64,000 nt of DNA from JBMNTP01 sp050945795 (GCA_050945795.1 JBMNTP010000003.1:22959-86958), one strand, 5' to 3'. Counted from the first letter of the stretch, positions 35,591 through 44,821 are shown. Made by a program: numbers and translations. The notes: generated by a model not told the origin, from the letters alone.

Positions 35591-36109
35591 TCATTCTTTT
35601 GAGGCAAGTGTCAACCGGTAGTCTATGTTTGGCTCTCTTTGCAACTCGCATATCAGTAGCGCCCGTATATACCCCCGATGCGTAGATGTTGAGTGTATGA
35701 AAAAGCCTTGCCCGTAATAAAAGCGTATAAGACTGGCCATGCGTGACGATGTATGGAGTGCTACCGAGCAAAGTGATAGAGCGGAGCTTTCTTCTTTTAC
35801 CGCCTTTACCAGCGCGCGACCCATACCGCAGCCCTGCGCTATAAGCTTTACGCCGAATCGGCTTATATATGAAACGCCGTTTATTATCTCAAACCGTATG
35901 GAGCCAACAGGCGTACCGTTTAAAAAGCCTATATAAACATATTTAGTATTTATATCGCTTATAATATCGTCCTTTTTTTCATAAAGGGCGCATACCGTTT
36001 CGCGGCTACCAAGATCAAGGGCGTATTTCTCAAACGCTTCCGCCGTTATATCGGCTATGGCATTGGCGTCGGCTTCAACAGCCCTTCTGATTTGAACTCT
36101 ATGCTTCAT
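35591..36109 (-). CDS. GNAT-family N-acetyltransferase, last gene of the arg operon
   Basis: A 172-residue GNAT protein. The acetyl-CoA-binding motif A is seen as FGVKLIAQGCGMGRALVKAV (Q-x-x-G-x-G/A pattern), preceded by strand VGSIRFEIINGVSYISR and followed by ALHTSSRMASLIRFYYGQGF. I use the ATG at 36109, 7 bases after GGAGG and overlapping the argF stop by 11 bases, so the gene is translationally coupled to argF. As argA and argJ are not visible in this cluster, an N-acetylglutamate synthase role is attractive, but GNAT sequence alone cannot fix the substrate. Confidence 0.78.
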   Translation of the reverse strand: MKHRVQIRRAVEADANAIADITAEAFEKYALDLGSRETVCALYEKKDDIISDINTKYVYIGFLNGTPVGSIRFEIINGVSYISRFGVKLIAQGCGMGRALVKAVKEESSALSLCSVALHTSSRMASLIRFYYGQGFFIHSTSTHRGYIRALLICELQREPNIDYRLTLASKE

Positions 36110-37070
36110 ATAAACCTCCGATAAGCAGCGCCATAACTGCCTTTTGCGCATGCAGACGATTTTCCGCCTCGTCAAATACCACCGATTGAGGGCCGTCTAT
36201 TACTCCCGCTGTTACCTCCTCGCCGCGATGGGCGGGCAGGCAATGGAGGAATATAGCGTCAGGCTTAGCGAGAGAGAACAGCTTTTCGTTAACCTGATAC
36301 GGTAAGAACAACGCTGCTTTCTTCTCGTCCGGCGCAGCCTGACCCATGCTCGACCATACATCGGTATACACAGCATCCGCATCCTTTATGGCGGCATTGG
36401 CGTCCTGCGTTATGATTATTTCAGAGCCGGATGCTGCGGCGTTGCCGTATGCCGATGCTGTTATATCACTGTTAGGGAGATAGCCTTTAGGGCAGCCGAT
36501 AGCTATATCTATACCAAGTTTTGAGCATATTATAAGCAACGAATTGGCAACATTGTTGCCGTCGCCTAAATAACAAAGCTTAAGGCCATTGAGCGTATGC
36601 TTATGCTCGTATATCGTCATAATGTCCGCCAGCGCCTGACAGGGATGGAGAAGGTCTGAAAGTCCGTTTATAACGGGTATGCTGCCGTATTTGGCAAGGT
36701 CATCTATATCGCTTTGCGCGAATGTGCGTATCATTATGCCATCGACCATGCGGGACAGCACTTTGGCTGTATCGGCAATAGATTCGCCGCGCCCTAGCTG
36801 TATATCGTTTGAGCTTAAAAACAAGGCGTGACCGCCGAGCTGAAACATGCCGGATTCAAAGCTGACGCGGGTGCGGGTGGAGGATTTTGTGAATATCATG
36901 GCCAGCGTTTTGCCTTCAAGCGGACGGTAAATTTTGCCTTCTTGGCGCATCTTTTTAAGGCGCAGCGCGAGGCTTAGCACCTGAAGTATTTCGTGCTTTG
37001 AGTAATCTTGCAGCCGCAGCAAATGTTTTTGAGAAAAGGCGGGGCCTTCGTTATATTCTAAAAGATTCAT
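36099..37070 (-). CDS. argF: Ornithine carbamoyltransferase
   Basis: A 323-residue enzyme that forms citrulline from ornithine and carbamoyl phosphate. The carbamoyl-phosphate motif KSSTRTRVSFE is near residue 60, HPCQALADIMTIYE near 142, and the ornithine motif HCLPAHRGEEV near 283. These distinguish it from aspartate carbamoyltransferase. GGAGG lies before the ATG. It follows argD by 10 bases and overlaps the GNAT gene. Probably controlled with the whole operon by the ARG box upstream of argC. Confidence 0.95.
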   Translation of the reverse strand: MNLLEYNEGPAFSQKHLLRLQDYSKHEILQVLSLALRLKKMRQEGKIYRPLEGKTLAMIFTKSSTRTRVSFESGMFQLGGHALFLSSNDIQLGRGESIADTAKVLSRMVDGIMIRTFAQSDIDDLAKYGSIPVINGLSDLLHPCQALADIMTIYEHKHTLNGLKLCYLGDGNNVANSLLIICSKLGIDIAIGCPKGYLPNSDITASAYGNAAASGSEIIITQDANAAIKDADAVYTDVWSSMGQAAPDEKKAALFLPYQVNEKLFSLAKPDAIFLHCLPAHRGEEVTAGVIDGPQSVVFDEAENRLHAQKAVMALLIGGLYEA

Positions 37071-37080
37071 AATTCCTCCG

Positions 37081-38265
37081 TCAGATTATGCCGCTAAGGC
37101 ATGTATAAAGCGCGTCTATCTGCTCTTCGCTTATTATAAATGGCGGGGCCAACCTTAAAGTGTTATTGGCCGCTGTACCTATTATAAAGCCTTTTTCTCT
37201 AGCCGTCGTAACAATATCTGTCGCCTTTAAGTTGTCTTTAAGCTCTATTCCGGCAAGCAGACCCAGCGCGCGTACAGAGGATACGGCGTCCGGCTTATTA
37301 GCTTGCAGCTGCTTGAGCGTTTTAAGTAGATACTCACCTTTTTTCTGTATATCCGGCAGCATTTCTTCTATGCGGCTTATAACATACGCCGACGCTGCGC
37401 AGGCCAGCGGGTTTCCTCCAAATGTGCTGCCGTGATCTCCCGGCTTAAATGCTGCTGAAACGTCTTCTGAGGCGAGCAGCGCTCCTATCGGCACTCCTCC
37501 GCCCATACCCTTTGCTATTGTGAATATATCGGGGCGTATGCCTTCATGCTCAAAGCTGAACATTTTGCCTGTACGGCCGGCACCTGTTTGCACCTCGTCT
37601 ATTATAAGGAGTATGCCGTGGCGGTCGCATATGCTTCTAAGGCTCTTAATGAAACCTTCGGGCGGCATAATAACTCCGCCTTCTCCTTGAATGGTTTCTA
37701 CCATTATGGCGCAGGTTTTTGAGTTTATAGCTGCCTCGGCGGCCGCGGCGTCGCCAAACGGAGTATGCACGAAAGACTGCGGCAGCGGCTCAAAAGGCTG
37801 CTGATATTTAGGCTGCGCTGTTGCGGCAAGCGTTGCGAGGGTGCGGCCATGGAAGCTGTTGTTAAAGGTTATTATTTCGTACTTCTCCTCGCCCTTGTCG
37901 CGAAAGTATTTCCTCGCTAGCTTTATAGCGCCCTCGTTTGCCTCGGCTCCGCTGTTTGAGAAAAACACACGGTATCCGCCGCTTAAACGATGCAAAAGCA
38001 TGGCGAGCTCAGCCTGTCGCTCGATATAATATATATTAGAGCAGTGCAAAAGCTTTGTTGCCTGCTCGCATATGGCGTTTGTAAGGCCGGTGTCGTTATA
38101 GCCAAGACTGTTTACCGCTATGCCGGCGAAAAAGTCGGTGTAGCTTTTTCCGGCGGTATCATACAGCGTGCAGCCGGAGCCATGCGTAAAGGCTATCGGC
38201 GTGCGGCTGCCAAAGGTGTTCATATAAGCCTTGCTGTCTAGAGCGATAATGTTTTTTATATCCAT
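37081..38265 (-). CDS. argD: Acetylornithine aminotransferase
   Basis: A 394-residue class III PLP aminotransferase making N-acetylornithine from N-acetylglutamate semialdehyde. Features seen are FFSNSGAEANEGAIKLARKY, the ITFNNSFHGRTLATLAATAQ segment, the cofactor-anchoring IIDEVQTGAGRTGK and the Schiff-base lysine in FTIAKGMGGGVPIGALLA. Length and motifs fit ArgD; ornithine aminotransferase is a close relative, but the arg context decides. argB lies 9 bases upstream, argF 10 bases downstream. Confidence 0.94.
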   Translation of the reverse strand: MDIKNIIALDSKAYMNTFGSRTPIAFTHGSGCTLYDTAGKSYTDFFAGIAVNSLGYNDTGLTNAICEQATKLLHCSNIYYIERQAELAMLLHRLSGGYRVFFSNSGAEANEGAIKLARKYFRDKGEEKYEIITFNNSFHGRTLATLAATAQPKYQQPFEPLPQSFVHTPFGDAAAAEAAINSKTCAIMVETIQGEGGVIMPPEGFIKSLRSICDRHGILLIIDEVQTGAGRTGKMFSFEHEGIRPDIFTIAKGMGGGVPIGALLASEDVSAAFKPGDHGSTFGGNPLACAASAYVISRIEEMLPDIQKKGEYLLKTLKQLQANKPDAVSSVRALGLLAGIELKDNLKATDIVTTAREKGFIIGTAANNTLRLAPPFIISEEQIDALYTCLSGII

Positions 38266-38274
38266 TCTAAGTCC

Positions 38275-39147
38275 TCACTTCCGAACCATTGTGCCTATGC
38301 CGGTATCTGTGAAAATCTCTAGGAGTATGGGGTGGGGGATGGTGCCGTCGAGTATATGAGTGCGCTTAACGCCCTGGTTAATGCCTTTTATGGCGCCTTC
38401 AACTTTAGGAATCATGCCGCCGCTTATTATGCCGCTCTCTATGTATTTATGGATATCATCGACCGATATTTCATAAAGCAGCGTTGCGGGATCATCGGGG
38501 TTAGTGCGTATGCCGTCAATGTCGGTAAGGAATATTAGCTTTTCGGCGTGTATAGCGGCGGCTATTTCGCCGGCTACGGTATCGGCGTTTATGTTGTAGC
38601 TTTCGCCGTTTTCGCCTACGCCGATAGGCGCGATAACGGGTATATATTCATCTTTCGACAGCAGTTCAAGCAGCTTGACATTAACGCTCACTATCTCGCC
38701 GACATAGCCAAGATCAACATCGCCTGTCTTTTTAACGCAGTGTATAAGGTTTGCGTCCTTACCGCAAAGGCCTATAGCCTTACCGCCTAAGCTGTTCATA
38801 TTGGCTACTATGTCTTTGTTTATTTTACCTGTCAGCACCATCTGGACCACTTCCATGGTGGCTTCGTCGGTAACCCTTAAGCCGTTATGGAATTTAGGCT
38901 CGATATTGAGCTTTCCAAGAAGCGAGTTTATCTCCGGCCCGCCGCCATGAACGACAATAGGGTTTACGCCGACATATTTTAGCAGCGTAACGTCTTGAAG
39001 TATTTTCATTGTAAGGTCGGAGTTTGTCATGGCGTTGCCGCCGTATTTTATAACAACAGTTTTGCCGTTAAGCTTTTGTATATACGGAAGCGCCTCTATA
39101 AGTATATGCGCGCGCTCTATAAGCTTGTTTTGTAGTGATGAATCCAT
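38275..39147 (-). CDS. argB: Acetylglutamate kinase
   Basis: A 290-residue amino acid kinase phosphorylating N-acetylglutamate. The N-terminal KTVVIKYGGNAM, the VVHGGGPEINSLL motif, LRVTDEATMEVVQMVLTGKI and GGMIPKVEGAI are typical. The N-terminal helix ahead of the core (NKLIERAHILIEALPYIQKL) is the element that in arginine-inhibited hexameric kinases links dimers, so feedback inhibition by arginine is plausible. I use the ATG at 39147 with AAGGGGCG upstream; a longer frame to 39219 overlaps argC and is not needed. Confidence 0.94.
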   Translation of the reverse strand: MDSSLQNKLIERAHILIEALPYIQKLNGKTVVIKYGGNAMTNSDLTMKILQDVTLLKYVGVNPIVVHGGGPEINSLLGKLNIEPKFHNGLRVTDEATMEVVQMVLTGKINKDIVANMNSLGGKAIGLCGKDANLIHCVKKTGDVDLGYVGEIVSVNVKLLELLSKDEYIPVIAPIGVGENGESYNINADTVAGEIAAAIHAEKLIFLTDIDGIRTNPDDPATLLYEISVDDIHKYIESGIISGGMIPKVEGAIKGINQGVKRTHILDGTIPHPILLEIFTDTGIGTMVRK

Positions 39148-39175
39148 ATTTAAACGCCCCTTCCACGAATATCGC

Positions 39176-40210
39176 TTATAAATAGTATGCGGCGGCTTCA
39201 AGCCCGCAGGTTTCGTCAAAGCCGAGCATTATGTTCATGTTCTGGATGGCCTGACCCGCCGCTCCTTTAATAAGGTTGTCGATAGCTGATACAACTACGA
39301 CCCTATTAAGCCTTTCATCTATAACAAAGCCTATGGCGCATTTATTTGAGCCGCATACATGCTTTAACTCGGGCAGCCCGTCTTCGTATACATCGACAAA
39401 AGGCTCATTTTTATACATGTCTAAAAACATATCATAAAGCTGCCGTCTTGTAGCCGGACGGCTTAATGTTGCATAGCAAGTAGAGAGTATACCGCGCTTA
39501 ACCGGTATAAGGTGTGGTGAGAAAGATAGTGCGACAGGCGAGCTAGACAGCTTTGAAAGCTCTTGCTCAATCTCTGATGTATGCCGGTGGGTGGCTATGG
39601 AATATGCGCGCACGTTTTGATCAAGCTCGCAAAAATGCGTTATGGCGGACGGTGAACGGCCTGCTCCTGTGGCGCCGGATTTGGCGTCAATTATTATGCT
39701 GCTTATATCTATCGCATGGCTTTTTACAAGAGGAGCGAGGGCAAGTATCGAGCAGGTGGTATAGCAGCCGGGATTGCCTATAAGCCGGGCTTTAGAGATA
39801 GCATCTCTATGCAGCTCGCATAAGCCGTATACTGCTTCAGAAAGAAGCTGTAGCTGCGTATGTTCGGCTCCGTACCACTCCTCGTATACAGCCGCGTCGT
39901 CGTAGCGGAAATCGCCGCTCAAGTCGATAACCTTGGCTCCTTGTGAAAGAAGAAAGGGTATTGCCGACATTGATTCTTTATGCGGCAGCGCAGCGAAAAT
40001 AACATCGCTGTCGGATGCCGCCGCCTCAAAGTCGCCTTCAAGTTCAATATCGCATATGCCGCGCAAGTTCGGATAAAGCGAGCTTATCCGCTTCCCCGCG
40101 TTGCTTCTTGAAATAAGATGCGCTATTTTGATTTCTTTGTGCGAGGTCAGCAGCCGTGTAAGCTCCGCCCCTGCATATCCGTTTGCGCCTATAACGCTTA
40201 CTCTATACAT
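39176..40210 (-). CDS. argC: N-acetyl-gamma-glutamyl-phosphate reductase
   Basis: A 344-residue NADPH-dependent reductase giving N-acetylglutamate semialdehyde. The Rossmann start VSVIGANGYAGAELTRLL, the catalytic cysteine motif LIGNPGCYTT near residue 147 and the HTHR-type segment AYSIATHRHTSEIEQEL are clear. It is the first gene of the argC-B-D-F-GNAT operon. The promoter and ARG box lie just upstream. Confidence 0.95.
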   Translation of the reverse strand: MYRVSVIGANGYAGAELTRLLTSHKEIKIAHLISRSNAGKRISSLYPNLRGICDIELEGDFEAAASDSDVIFAALPHKESMSAIPFLLSQGAKVIDLSGDFRYDDAAVYEEWYGAEHTQLQLLSEAVYGLCELHRDAISKARLIGNPGCYTTCSILALAPLVKSHAIDISSIIIDAKSGATGAGRSPSAITHFCELDQNVRAYSIATHRHTSEIEQELSKLSSSPVALSFSPHLIPVKRGILSTCYATLSRPATRRQLYDMFLDMYKNEPFVDVYEDGLPELKHVCGSNKCAIGFVIDERLNRVVVVSAIDNLIKGAAGQAIQNMNIMLGFDETCGLEAAAYYL

Positions 40211-40236
40211 ATAATCATCCTTTTATCATTTCGCAT

Positions 40237-40265
40237 ATTATACATCTAAATGAATAAAAATGCAA
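40237..40265 (-). promoter_or_regulatory. Promoter of the arg operon
   Basis: On the minus strand TTGCAT (40265-40260), a 17-base spacer and TATAAT (40242-40237). The -35 overlaps the ARG box at 40251-40264, the geometry expected for repression by ArgR with arginine. Confidence 0.78.
40251..40264. promoter_or_regulatory. ARG box (ArgR/AhrC operator)
   Basis: TGAATAAAAATGCA (plus strand) is one base from the palindromic ARG-box core TGAAT-AT-rich-ATTCA known from ArgR/AhrC targets. It covers the -35 of the argC promoter. No argR gene lies in this window. Confidence 0.72.
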
Positions 40266-40370
40266 TACGCTTTTTCCAATAATAACATCGTCCCAAAATG
40301 GCATGACTATGGAATAACTTTGTCGGCTCATGACAAACTAAAACCGATAAAACAAATGGGGGAAAAGGCG

Positions 40371-41468
40371 TTGAAAAAGGTTTGGAAAATATTAATAGCT
40401 ATAGCTATCATATTAGGAATTGCTTTGGCGGCGGAAAGCCTTGGTAAAAGCCAGCGAGAAGTTGAGACAATAGTTGCTGAAATAGGCAGTATCAGCATAA
40501 GGGTGGAGGCGCAGGGCGAGGTCAAACCGGTTAGGGAATATTACGCCATGAGCGAGACGGGCGGCAAAATAAAAAGCGTTGCGGTGCGCGAAGGCGAATT
40601 CGTAAGCGGGTATCAAGAGCTTCTAAGGCTTGAAAACAGCGAAGTCGAAAAGGCGATGGCTGAAGTGGAAAATGCCAAAGAGCAGGTTAGTGAAGCGGCG
40701 GTGTTGCAGGCGGAGTCGCTTAAAAAAGATGCGGGGCTTAGTAAAAGGCAGGCGGCGCTAGCGCTGGCGCAGAGCATAGGATACGAGCTTGACGAGTTTA
40801 ATTCTGTATTTATGCCGGAAGAGGTAGAGGAAGCCGAGGAAACAATGTCGGCGGAATATAGCGGCGAAAACTATTACTCCGGCGCCAGCTATGATACCGG
40901 CATACTAAGGAGCGGTATAAGCGGGGTTGTGCTAAAAAACATGGCTCGGATAGGCGAGATACTCGCGCCCGGCGCGCCTGCCATGGTTATAGGCGATGTA
41001 TCTTCTTATATAATAAAAGCATATATAGATGAGGCTGACGCGATTAATGTAAAGGAGGGTATGGATGTCGTTATAAGTTCAGCTTCTTGGCAGGATACAG
41101 CATGGGGCGGTACGGTTAAGAAAATAGGCAGCATGGTTACACGACTTGATGACGCGGTTGGCGGGCTGAATGTTGTTGAGATAGAGGTTGAGCCGGTCGC
41201 GAGCTTTACGGCGCTGCCCGGAAAGCTGGTGGATGTAGGCATTATATATGACGGCATTGATGATGTATTAATTATACCCATAGAGTGCCTTGCTTCGGAT
41301 GGCAGCGTTTATGTTGTGAACGAAGGTGTTTTACAGCAGAGGACGGTAAGGATAGGCAAGCAGGACGAATACGGCGTTGAGATACTCAGCGGCATAGAAG
41401 AAGGGGAAGTTGTAGCCCTCTATCCGTCCGATTTTAAGGATGGAGAGAAGGTGAGTATAATTGATTGA
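40371..41468 (+). CDS. MacA-like efflux periplasmic/extracytoplasmic adaptor (HlyD family)
   Basis: A protein of about 365 residues with one N-terminal membrane helix (IAIAIILGIALAAESL) and a biotinyl-lipoyl-like half motif ISIRVEAQGEVKPV with GKIKSVAVREGEFVSGYQEL. A helical hairpin follows (residues about 85-140), then IRSGISGVVLK-like lipoyl return, a beta-barrel and a membrane-proximal domain. It would link or regulate the MacB-type ABC transporter encoded next. The start is uncertain: TTG 40371 has GGGGGA 7 bases upstream, whereas ATG 40356 lacks a ribosome site. It overlaps the ATPase gene by 8 bases. Confidence 0.85.
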   Translation: MKKVWKILIAIAIILGIALAAESLGKSQREVETIVAEIGSISIRVEAQGEVKPVREYYAMSETGGKIKSVAVREGEFVSGYQELLRLENSEVEKAMAEVENAKEQVSEAAVLQAESLKKDAGLSKRQAALALAQSIGYELDEFNSVFMPEEVEEAEETMSAEYSGENYYSGASYDTGILRSGISGVVLKNMARIGEILAPGAPAMVIGDVSSYIIKAYIDEADAINVKEGMDVVISSASWQDTAWGGTVKKIGSMVTRLDDAVGGLNVVEIEVEPVASFTALPGKLVDVGIIYDGIDDVLIIPIECLASDGSVYVVNEGVLQQRTVRIGKQDEYGVEILSGIEEGEVVALYPSDFKDGEKVSIID

Positions 41469-42129
41469 GGCAAGAGGAATTTATAAAAGCTATTTGACGG
41501 AGGCCGGCTCGCTAAGCGCCTTAGAGGATGTCAACTTTATACTTCGTGACGGTGGTTTCGCGGCTATTATGGGCCCGTCTGGCAGCGGGAAAACCACGCT
41601 TTTAAACATACTAGGCTGCCTTGATAAGCCGGATACCGGAGAATATATTTTAGCCGGCAGCAGCGTTTCAAAACTGTCAAGGGCAAAACTCGCGCATCTT
41701 AGAAACCGCACAATCGGGTATGTGTTTCAAGCTTTTCATCTTATACCCAAACTTACGGCGCTTGAAAATGTCGAACTGCCGCTTATATACGGCAATGTGC
41801 CTATAACAAAGAGAAAAAGCCGAGCTATGGCGATGCTTGAAAAAATGGGGGTTGCTGATAGAGCAAGTCATTTGCCTTCGCAGCTTAGCGGCGGGCAAAA
41901 GCAGCGGGTGGCGATCGCGCGGGCGCTAGTAAACGATCCCGCGCTTATACTCGCTGATGAGCCAACGGGAAACCTTGATGAGGACACCGGAAAAGACATA
42001 ATGGAAACGCTGAGCTATCTTAATAAGTGCGGTTGCAGCATAGCGCTTATAACGCACAGTTGCGCCACAGCGTCATACGCGAAAGAAAAATATATACTTA
42101 GGGGCGGACGCCTCATGCGGAGGGATTAA
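41461..42129 (+). CDS. ABC transporter ATP-binding protein (MacB/LolD type)
   Basis: A 222-residue ATPase with Walker A GPSGSGKTT (near 39), signature LSGGQKQRVAIARAL and Walker B LILADEPTGNLD. The NRTIGYVFQAFHLIPKLTALENVELPL segment is characteristic of the LolD/MacB group, which drives mechanotransmission-type export of peptides, lipoproteins or toxic compounds. The start is TTG 41461, overlapping the adaptor gene. The permease begins 2 bases downstream, so adaptor, ATPase and permease form one operon. Confidence 0.92.
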   Translation: MIEARGIYKSYLTEAGSLSALEDVNFILRDGGFAAIMGPSGSGKTTLLNILGCLDKPDTGEYILAGSSVSKLSRAKLAHLRNRTIGYVFQAFHLIPKLTALENVELPLIYGNVPITKRKSRAMAMLEKMGVADRASHLPSQLSGGQKQRVAIARALVNDPALILADEPTGNLDEDTGKDIMETLSYLNKCGCSIALITHSCATASYAKEKYILRGGRLMRRD

Positions 42130-42130
42130 T

Positions 42131-43285
42131 ATGAAGCTGGGCGAATACGTCGCGATGGCGTCAAAACATATAAAAACTAATATGCTGCGCTCGCTGCTTA
42201 CTATGCTTGGTATAACAATAGGCATTGGCGCTATGATAATAGTTATATCGCTTGGCGACGGTGGGCAGATTCGCATAAACAGCGAGTTGCAAAAGTTTGG
42301 CGTTAACAGGCTGTGGATATATAATGCGCAACAAAAGGGCGGCGTTATGAGCACAATTACAATGAACGACACTGAGGCTATAAAAGAAGTAATGCCGCAG
42401 CATAACGTTACGCAGGCGACATACAGGGCCGGCGTTATAAAATCGGGTACGGCTACGGCGTCTGTTGAGGTGGCCGGCGTAGACGAGGTGCTTTTTGATA
42501 TTGAGTCTATGACTATGGAGTCGGGGCGATTTATTAACGCAAATGACGTGCAGTATGCGCGGCGCACGATGGTGATATCGGCGGAGTTGCAAGAGGCGAT
42601 AGGAAAGAAAATGCTTGGCGAAATGGTTACGCTTAGGAACAAGCCGTATACCATTGTAGGAGTGCTTGAGGACTCGTCGCTTACAGTTAAAAGCCGGGTT
42701 TATGTGCCGCTTACGGCAATGAAAAAGCAATATAAAGTAAGGTTTGTTGATGAAATATCGATATCTGTAAAGGATGGCGATGTTGGCGAGATAGGGCTTG
42801 AGGCCATAAAAGTACTGGAGCAGCGGCATGGCGGAACAAATAATTTTAAGCAGTTCAACCTTGCTAAAGAGATGCGGCTAGCGCAGCAGGTACTTACGAC
42901 GTTTCGCATGGTTATCGCTGCGATAGCCGCAATTTCGCTGCTCGTAGGCGGCATAGGCATTATGAATATAATGCTTGTAACGGTGAAGGAAAGAACTCAG
43001 GAGATAGGAATCAGAAAAGCGTTAGGAGCTACTGATAGCGAAATAATGATGCAGTTTCTATATGAGGCAATAGTATACTCACTTTTTGGCTGCATATTCG
43101 GTATAGCCTTCGGTCTGCTTACGACATGGGGCTTTTCAGAGCTTATAAAAGTACCGTATATTATAACGGCGGAAACAATTATACTTGCGGCGGTGTTCGC
43201 TGTAGGAGTGGGCATGGTATTTGGCATACTACCGGCGAAAAAGGCGGCGGCTATGCATCCGGCGGACGCGCTTCGTGTCGATTAA
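42131..43285 (+). CDS. MacB-like ABC transporter permease (FtsX domain)
   Basis: A 384-residue membrane protein. One N-terminal helix with MLRSLLTMLGITIGIGAMIIV is followed by an extracytoplasmic MacB_PCD domain (about residues 45-250) and three C-terminal helices with the FtsX motif INIMLVTVKERTQEIGIRKALGA, IVYSLFGCIFGIAFG and the closing GMVFGILPAKKAAAMHPADALR. This is the complete four-helix MacB topology. It is the last gene of the efflux operon. The cargo is unknown. Confidence 0.93.
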   Translation: MKLGEYVAMASKHIKTNMLRSLLTMLGITIGIGAMIIVISLGDGGQIRINSELQKFGVNRLWIYNAQQKGGVMSTITMNDTEAIKEVMPQHNVTQATYRAGVIKSGTATASVEVAGVDEVLFDIESMTMESGRFINANDVQYARRTMVISAELQEAIGKKMLGEMVTLRNKPYTIVGVLEDSSLTVKSRVYVPLTAMKKQYKVRFVDEISISVKDGDVGEIGLEAIKVLEQRHGGTNNFKQFNLAKEMRLAQQVLTTFRMVIAAIAAISLLVGGIGIMNIMLVTVKERTQEIGIRKALGATDSEIMMQFLYEAIVYSLFGCIFGIAFGLLTTWGFSELIKVPYIITAETIILAAVFAVGVGMVFGILPAKKAAAMHPADALRVD

Positions 43286-43308
43286 AGCGGGCAAGCTACG
43301 GCGTTTTA

Positions 43309-43337
43309 TTGCGCTGATGCTGTTTTGGTGATATAAT
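43309..43337 (+). promoter_or_regulatory. Predicted promoter of proS
   Basis: TTGCGC (43309-43314), a 17-base spacer and TATAAT (43332-43337), with TGA before the -10. The leader is about 28 nt, so no T-box fits here. Confidence 0.65.
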
Positions 43338-43372
43338 TTTGCCAAATATGCGCAGACTGAGAGGAAGAACTG

Positions 43373-44821
43373 ATGGCAAAGCATAAGAACGCCGAATTTG
43401 TAACACACATTGCCTCAATGGAGGAGGATTTTTCCGGTTGGTATACCGATGTAATAAAGCAGTCACAATTGGTTGACTATTCCGATGTAAAAGGTTTTAT
43501 GGTTATAAGGCCGTATGGCTATGGTATATGGGAGCTTATGCAGCGGGAGATGGATGACCGCTTCAAGGCTACGGGTCACAAGAACGCTTATTTTCCTCTT
43601 CTTATACCTGAGAGCCTGCTTCAAAAGGAAGCTGATCATGTAGAAGGCTTCGCACCGGAGGGTGCCTGGGTAACGCACGGCGGCAACGAAAAACTACAGG
43701 AGCGCCTTTGCGTAAGGCCGACAAGCGAAACGATTATTTGCAGCATGTATTCGCGCTGGATACAATCGTATCGTGATTTGCCTGTGCTGCTTAATCAATG
43801 GTGCAATGTGGTTCGTTGGGAAAAAAGCACTCGTCCTTTCCTTAGAACTTCAGAGTTTCTTTGGCAGGAAGGGCATACCGCTCACGCCACATACGAAGAG
43901 GCACAAGAAGAAACATTAAAGATGCTCGGAGTTTATAAGGATTTTGCCGAGAATGTACTGGCGATACCTGTGATAACAGGGCAAAAAAGCGAAAAGGAAA
44001 AATTTGCCGGAGCCGAGGATACTTATACAATGGAAGCGCTTATGCATGACGGCAAGGCGCTGCAAATGGGTACTTCCCATAATATGGATCAGCATTTCGC
44101 CAAGGTATTTGACATACAGTTCCTCGACAGGGACGGGCAGCTTAAATATGCTTACACAACATCATGGGGGACTTCTACCCGCATGATAGGCGGGGTTATA
44201 ATGGTTCACGGCGATAACCGCGGGTTGGTGCTGCCGCCCAAGATCGCGCCGATACAAGTTGTTGTGCTGCCTATAGCCGCGCATAAGCCGGGCGTTAGCG
44301 AAAAGGCGGAGGAGATTGCCGCTCAGCTTAAGGCGGCAGGTATAAGGGTTGAGCTTGATGATAGGGATACTGTATCCGCAGGCTGGAAGTTTAACGAGTG
44401 GGAGCTTAAAGGCGTACCGCTGAGGCTGGAGATAGGGCCGAGAGACATTGATGCCGGCGTTTTCACAGTAGTGCGCAGGGATAACCTTGAAAAGTCACAG
44501 AAGGAGCTGTCGAAGCTTGTGGCTGAGGTTGAGGCGCTGCTAGCTGATGTACAGAAGGGATTGTTTGAAAAGGCGCTTAAGAGGCGGGAAGAACATACCG
44601 TATCTGCTACTAGCTATGACGAATTCAAAGAGGCGATAGAGACAGGCAAAGGGTTCGTTAAGGCGATGTGGTGCGAGGAGAGAAGTTGCGAGGATGAGAT
44701 TAAGGATGAAACTGGCGCAACGACCAGATGTGCTCCTTTTGAGCAGGAGCACATGGCTGATAATTGCGTGCATTGCGGCAAACCGGCCAAGAGGCTATTC
44801 TACTTCGCGAGAGCATATTAA
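43373..44821 (+). CDS. proS: Prolyl-tRNA synthetase (archaeal/eukaryotic-type)
   Basis: A 482-residue class II synthetase charging tRNA-Pro. Motif 2/3 regions are visible in RPTSETIICSMYSRWIQSYRDLP, FLRTSEFLWQEGHTAHATYEEA and GGVIMVHGDNRGLVLPP. There is no editing insertion domain. The C-terminal zinc-binding module has CEERSCEDEI, MADNCVHCGKPAK and ends FYFARAY, which is the hallmark of the ProS3 (archaeal-type) form found in many Clostridia and Mollicutes. It stands alone with its own promoter and terminator. Confidence 0.96.
   Translation: MAKHKNAEFVTHIASMEEDFSGWYTDVIKQSQLVDYSDVKGFMVIRPYGYGIWELMQREMDDRFKATGHKNAYFPLLIPESLLQKEADHVEGFAPEGAWVTHGGNEKLQERLCVRPTSETIICSMYSRWIQSYRDLPVLLNQWCNVVRWEKSTRPFLRTSEFLWQEGHTAHATYEEAQEETLKMLGVYKDFAENVLAIPVITGQKSEKEKFAGAEDTYTMEALMHDGKALQMGTSHNMDQHFAKVFDIQFLDRDGQLKYAYTTSWGTSTRMIGGVIMVHGDNRGLVLPPKIAPIQVVVLPIAAHKPGVSEKAEEIAAQLKAAGIRVELDDRDTVSAGWKFNEWELKGVPLRLEIGPRDIDAGVFTVVRRDNLEKSQKELSKLVAEVEALLADVQKGLFEKALKRREEHTVSATSYDEFKEAIETGKGFVKAMWCEERSCEDEIKDETGATTRCAPFEQEHMADNCVHCGKPAKRLFYFARAY

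Noticed and set aside
43338..43372. T-box or riboswitch ahead of proS
   Set aside because: The predicted leader is only about 28 nt, and no T-box sequence is present.
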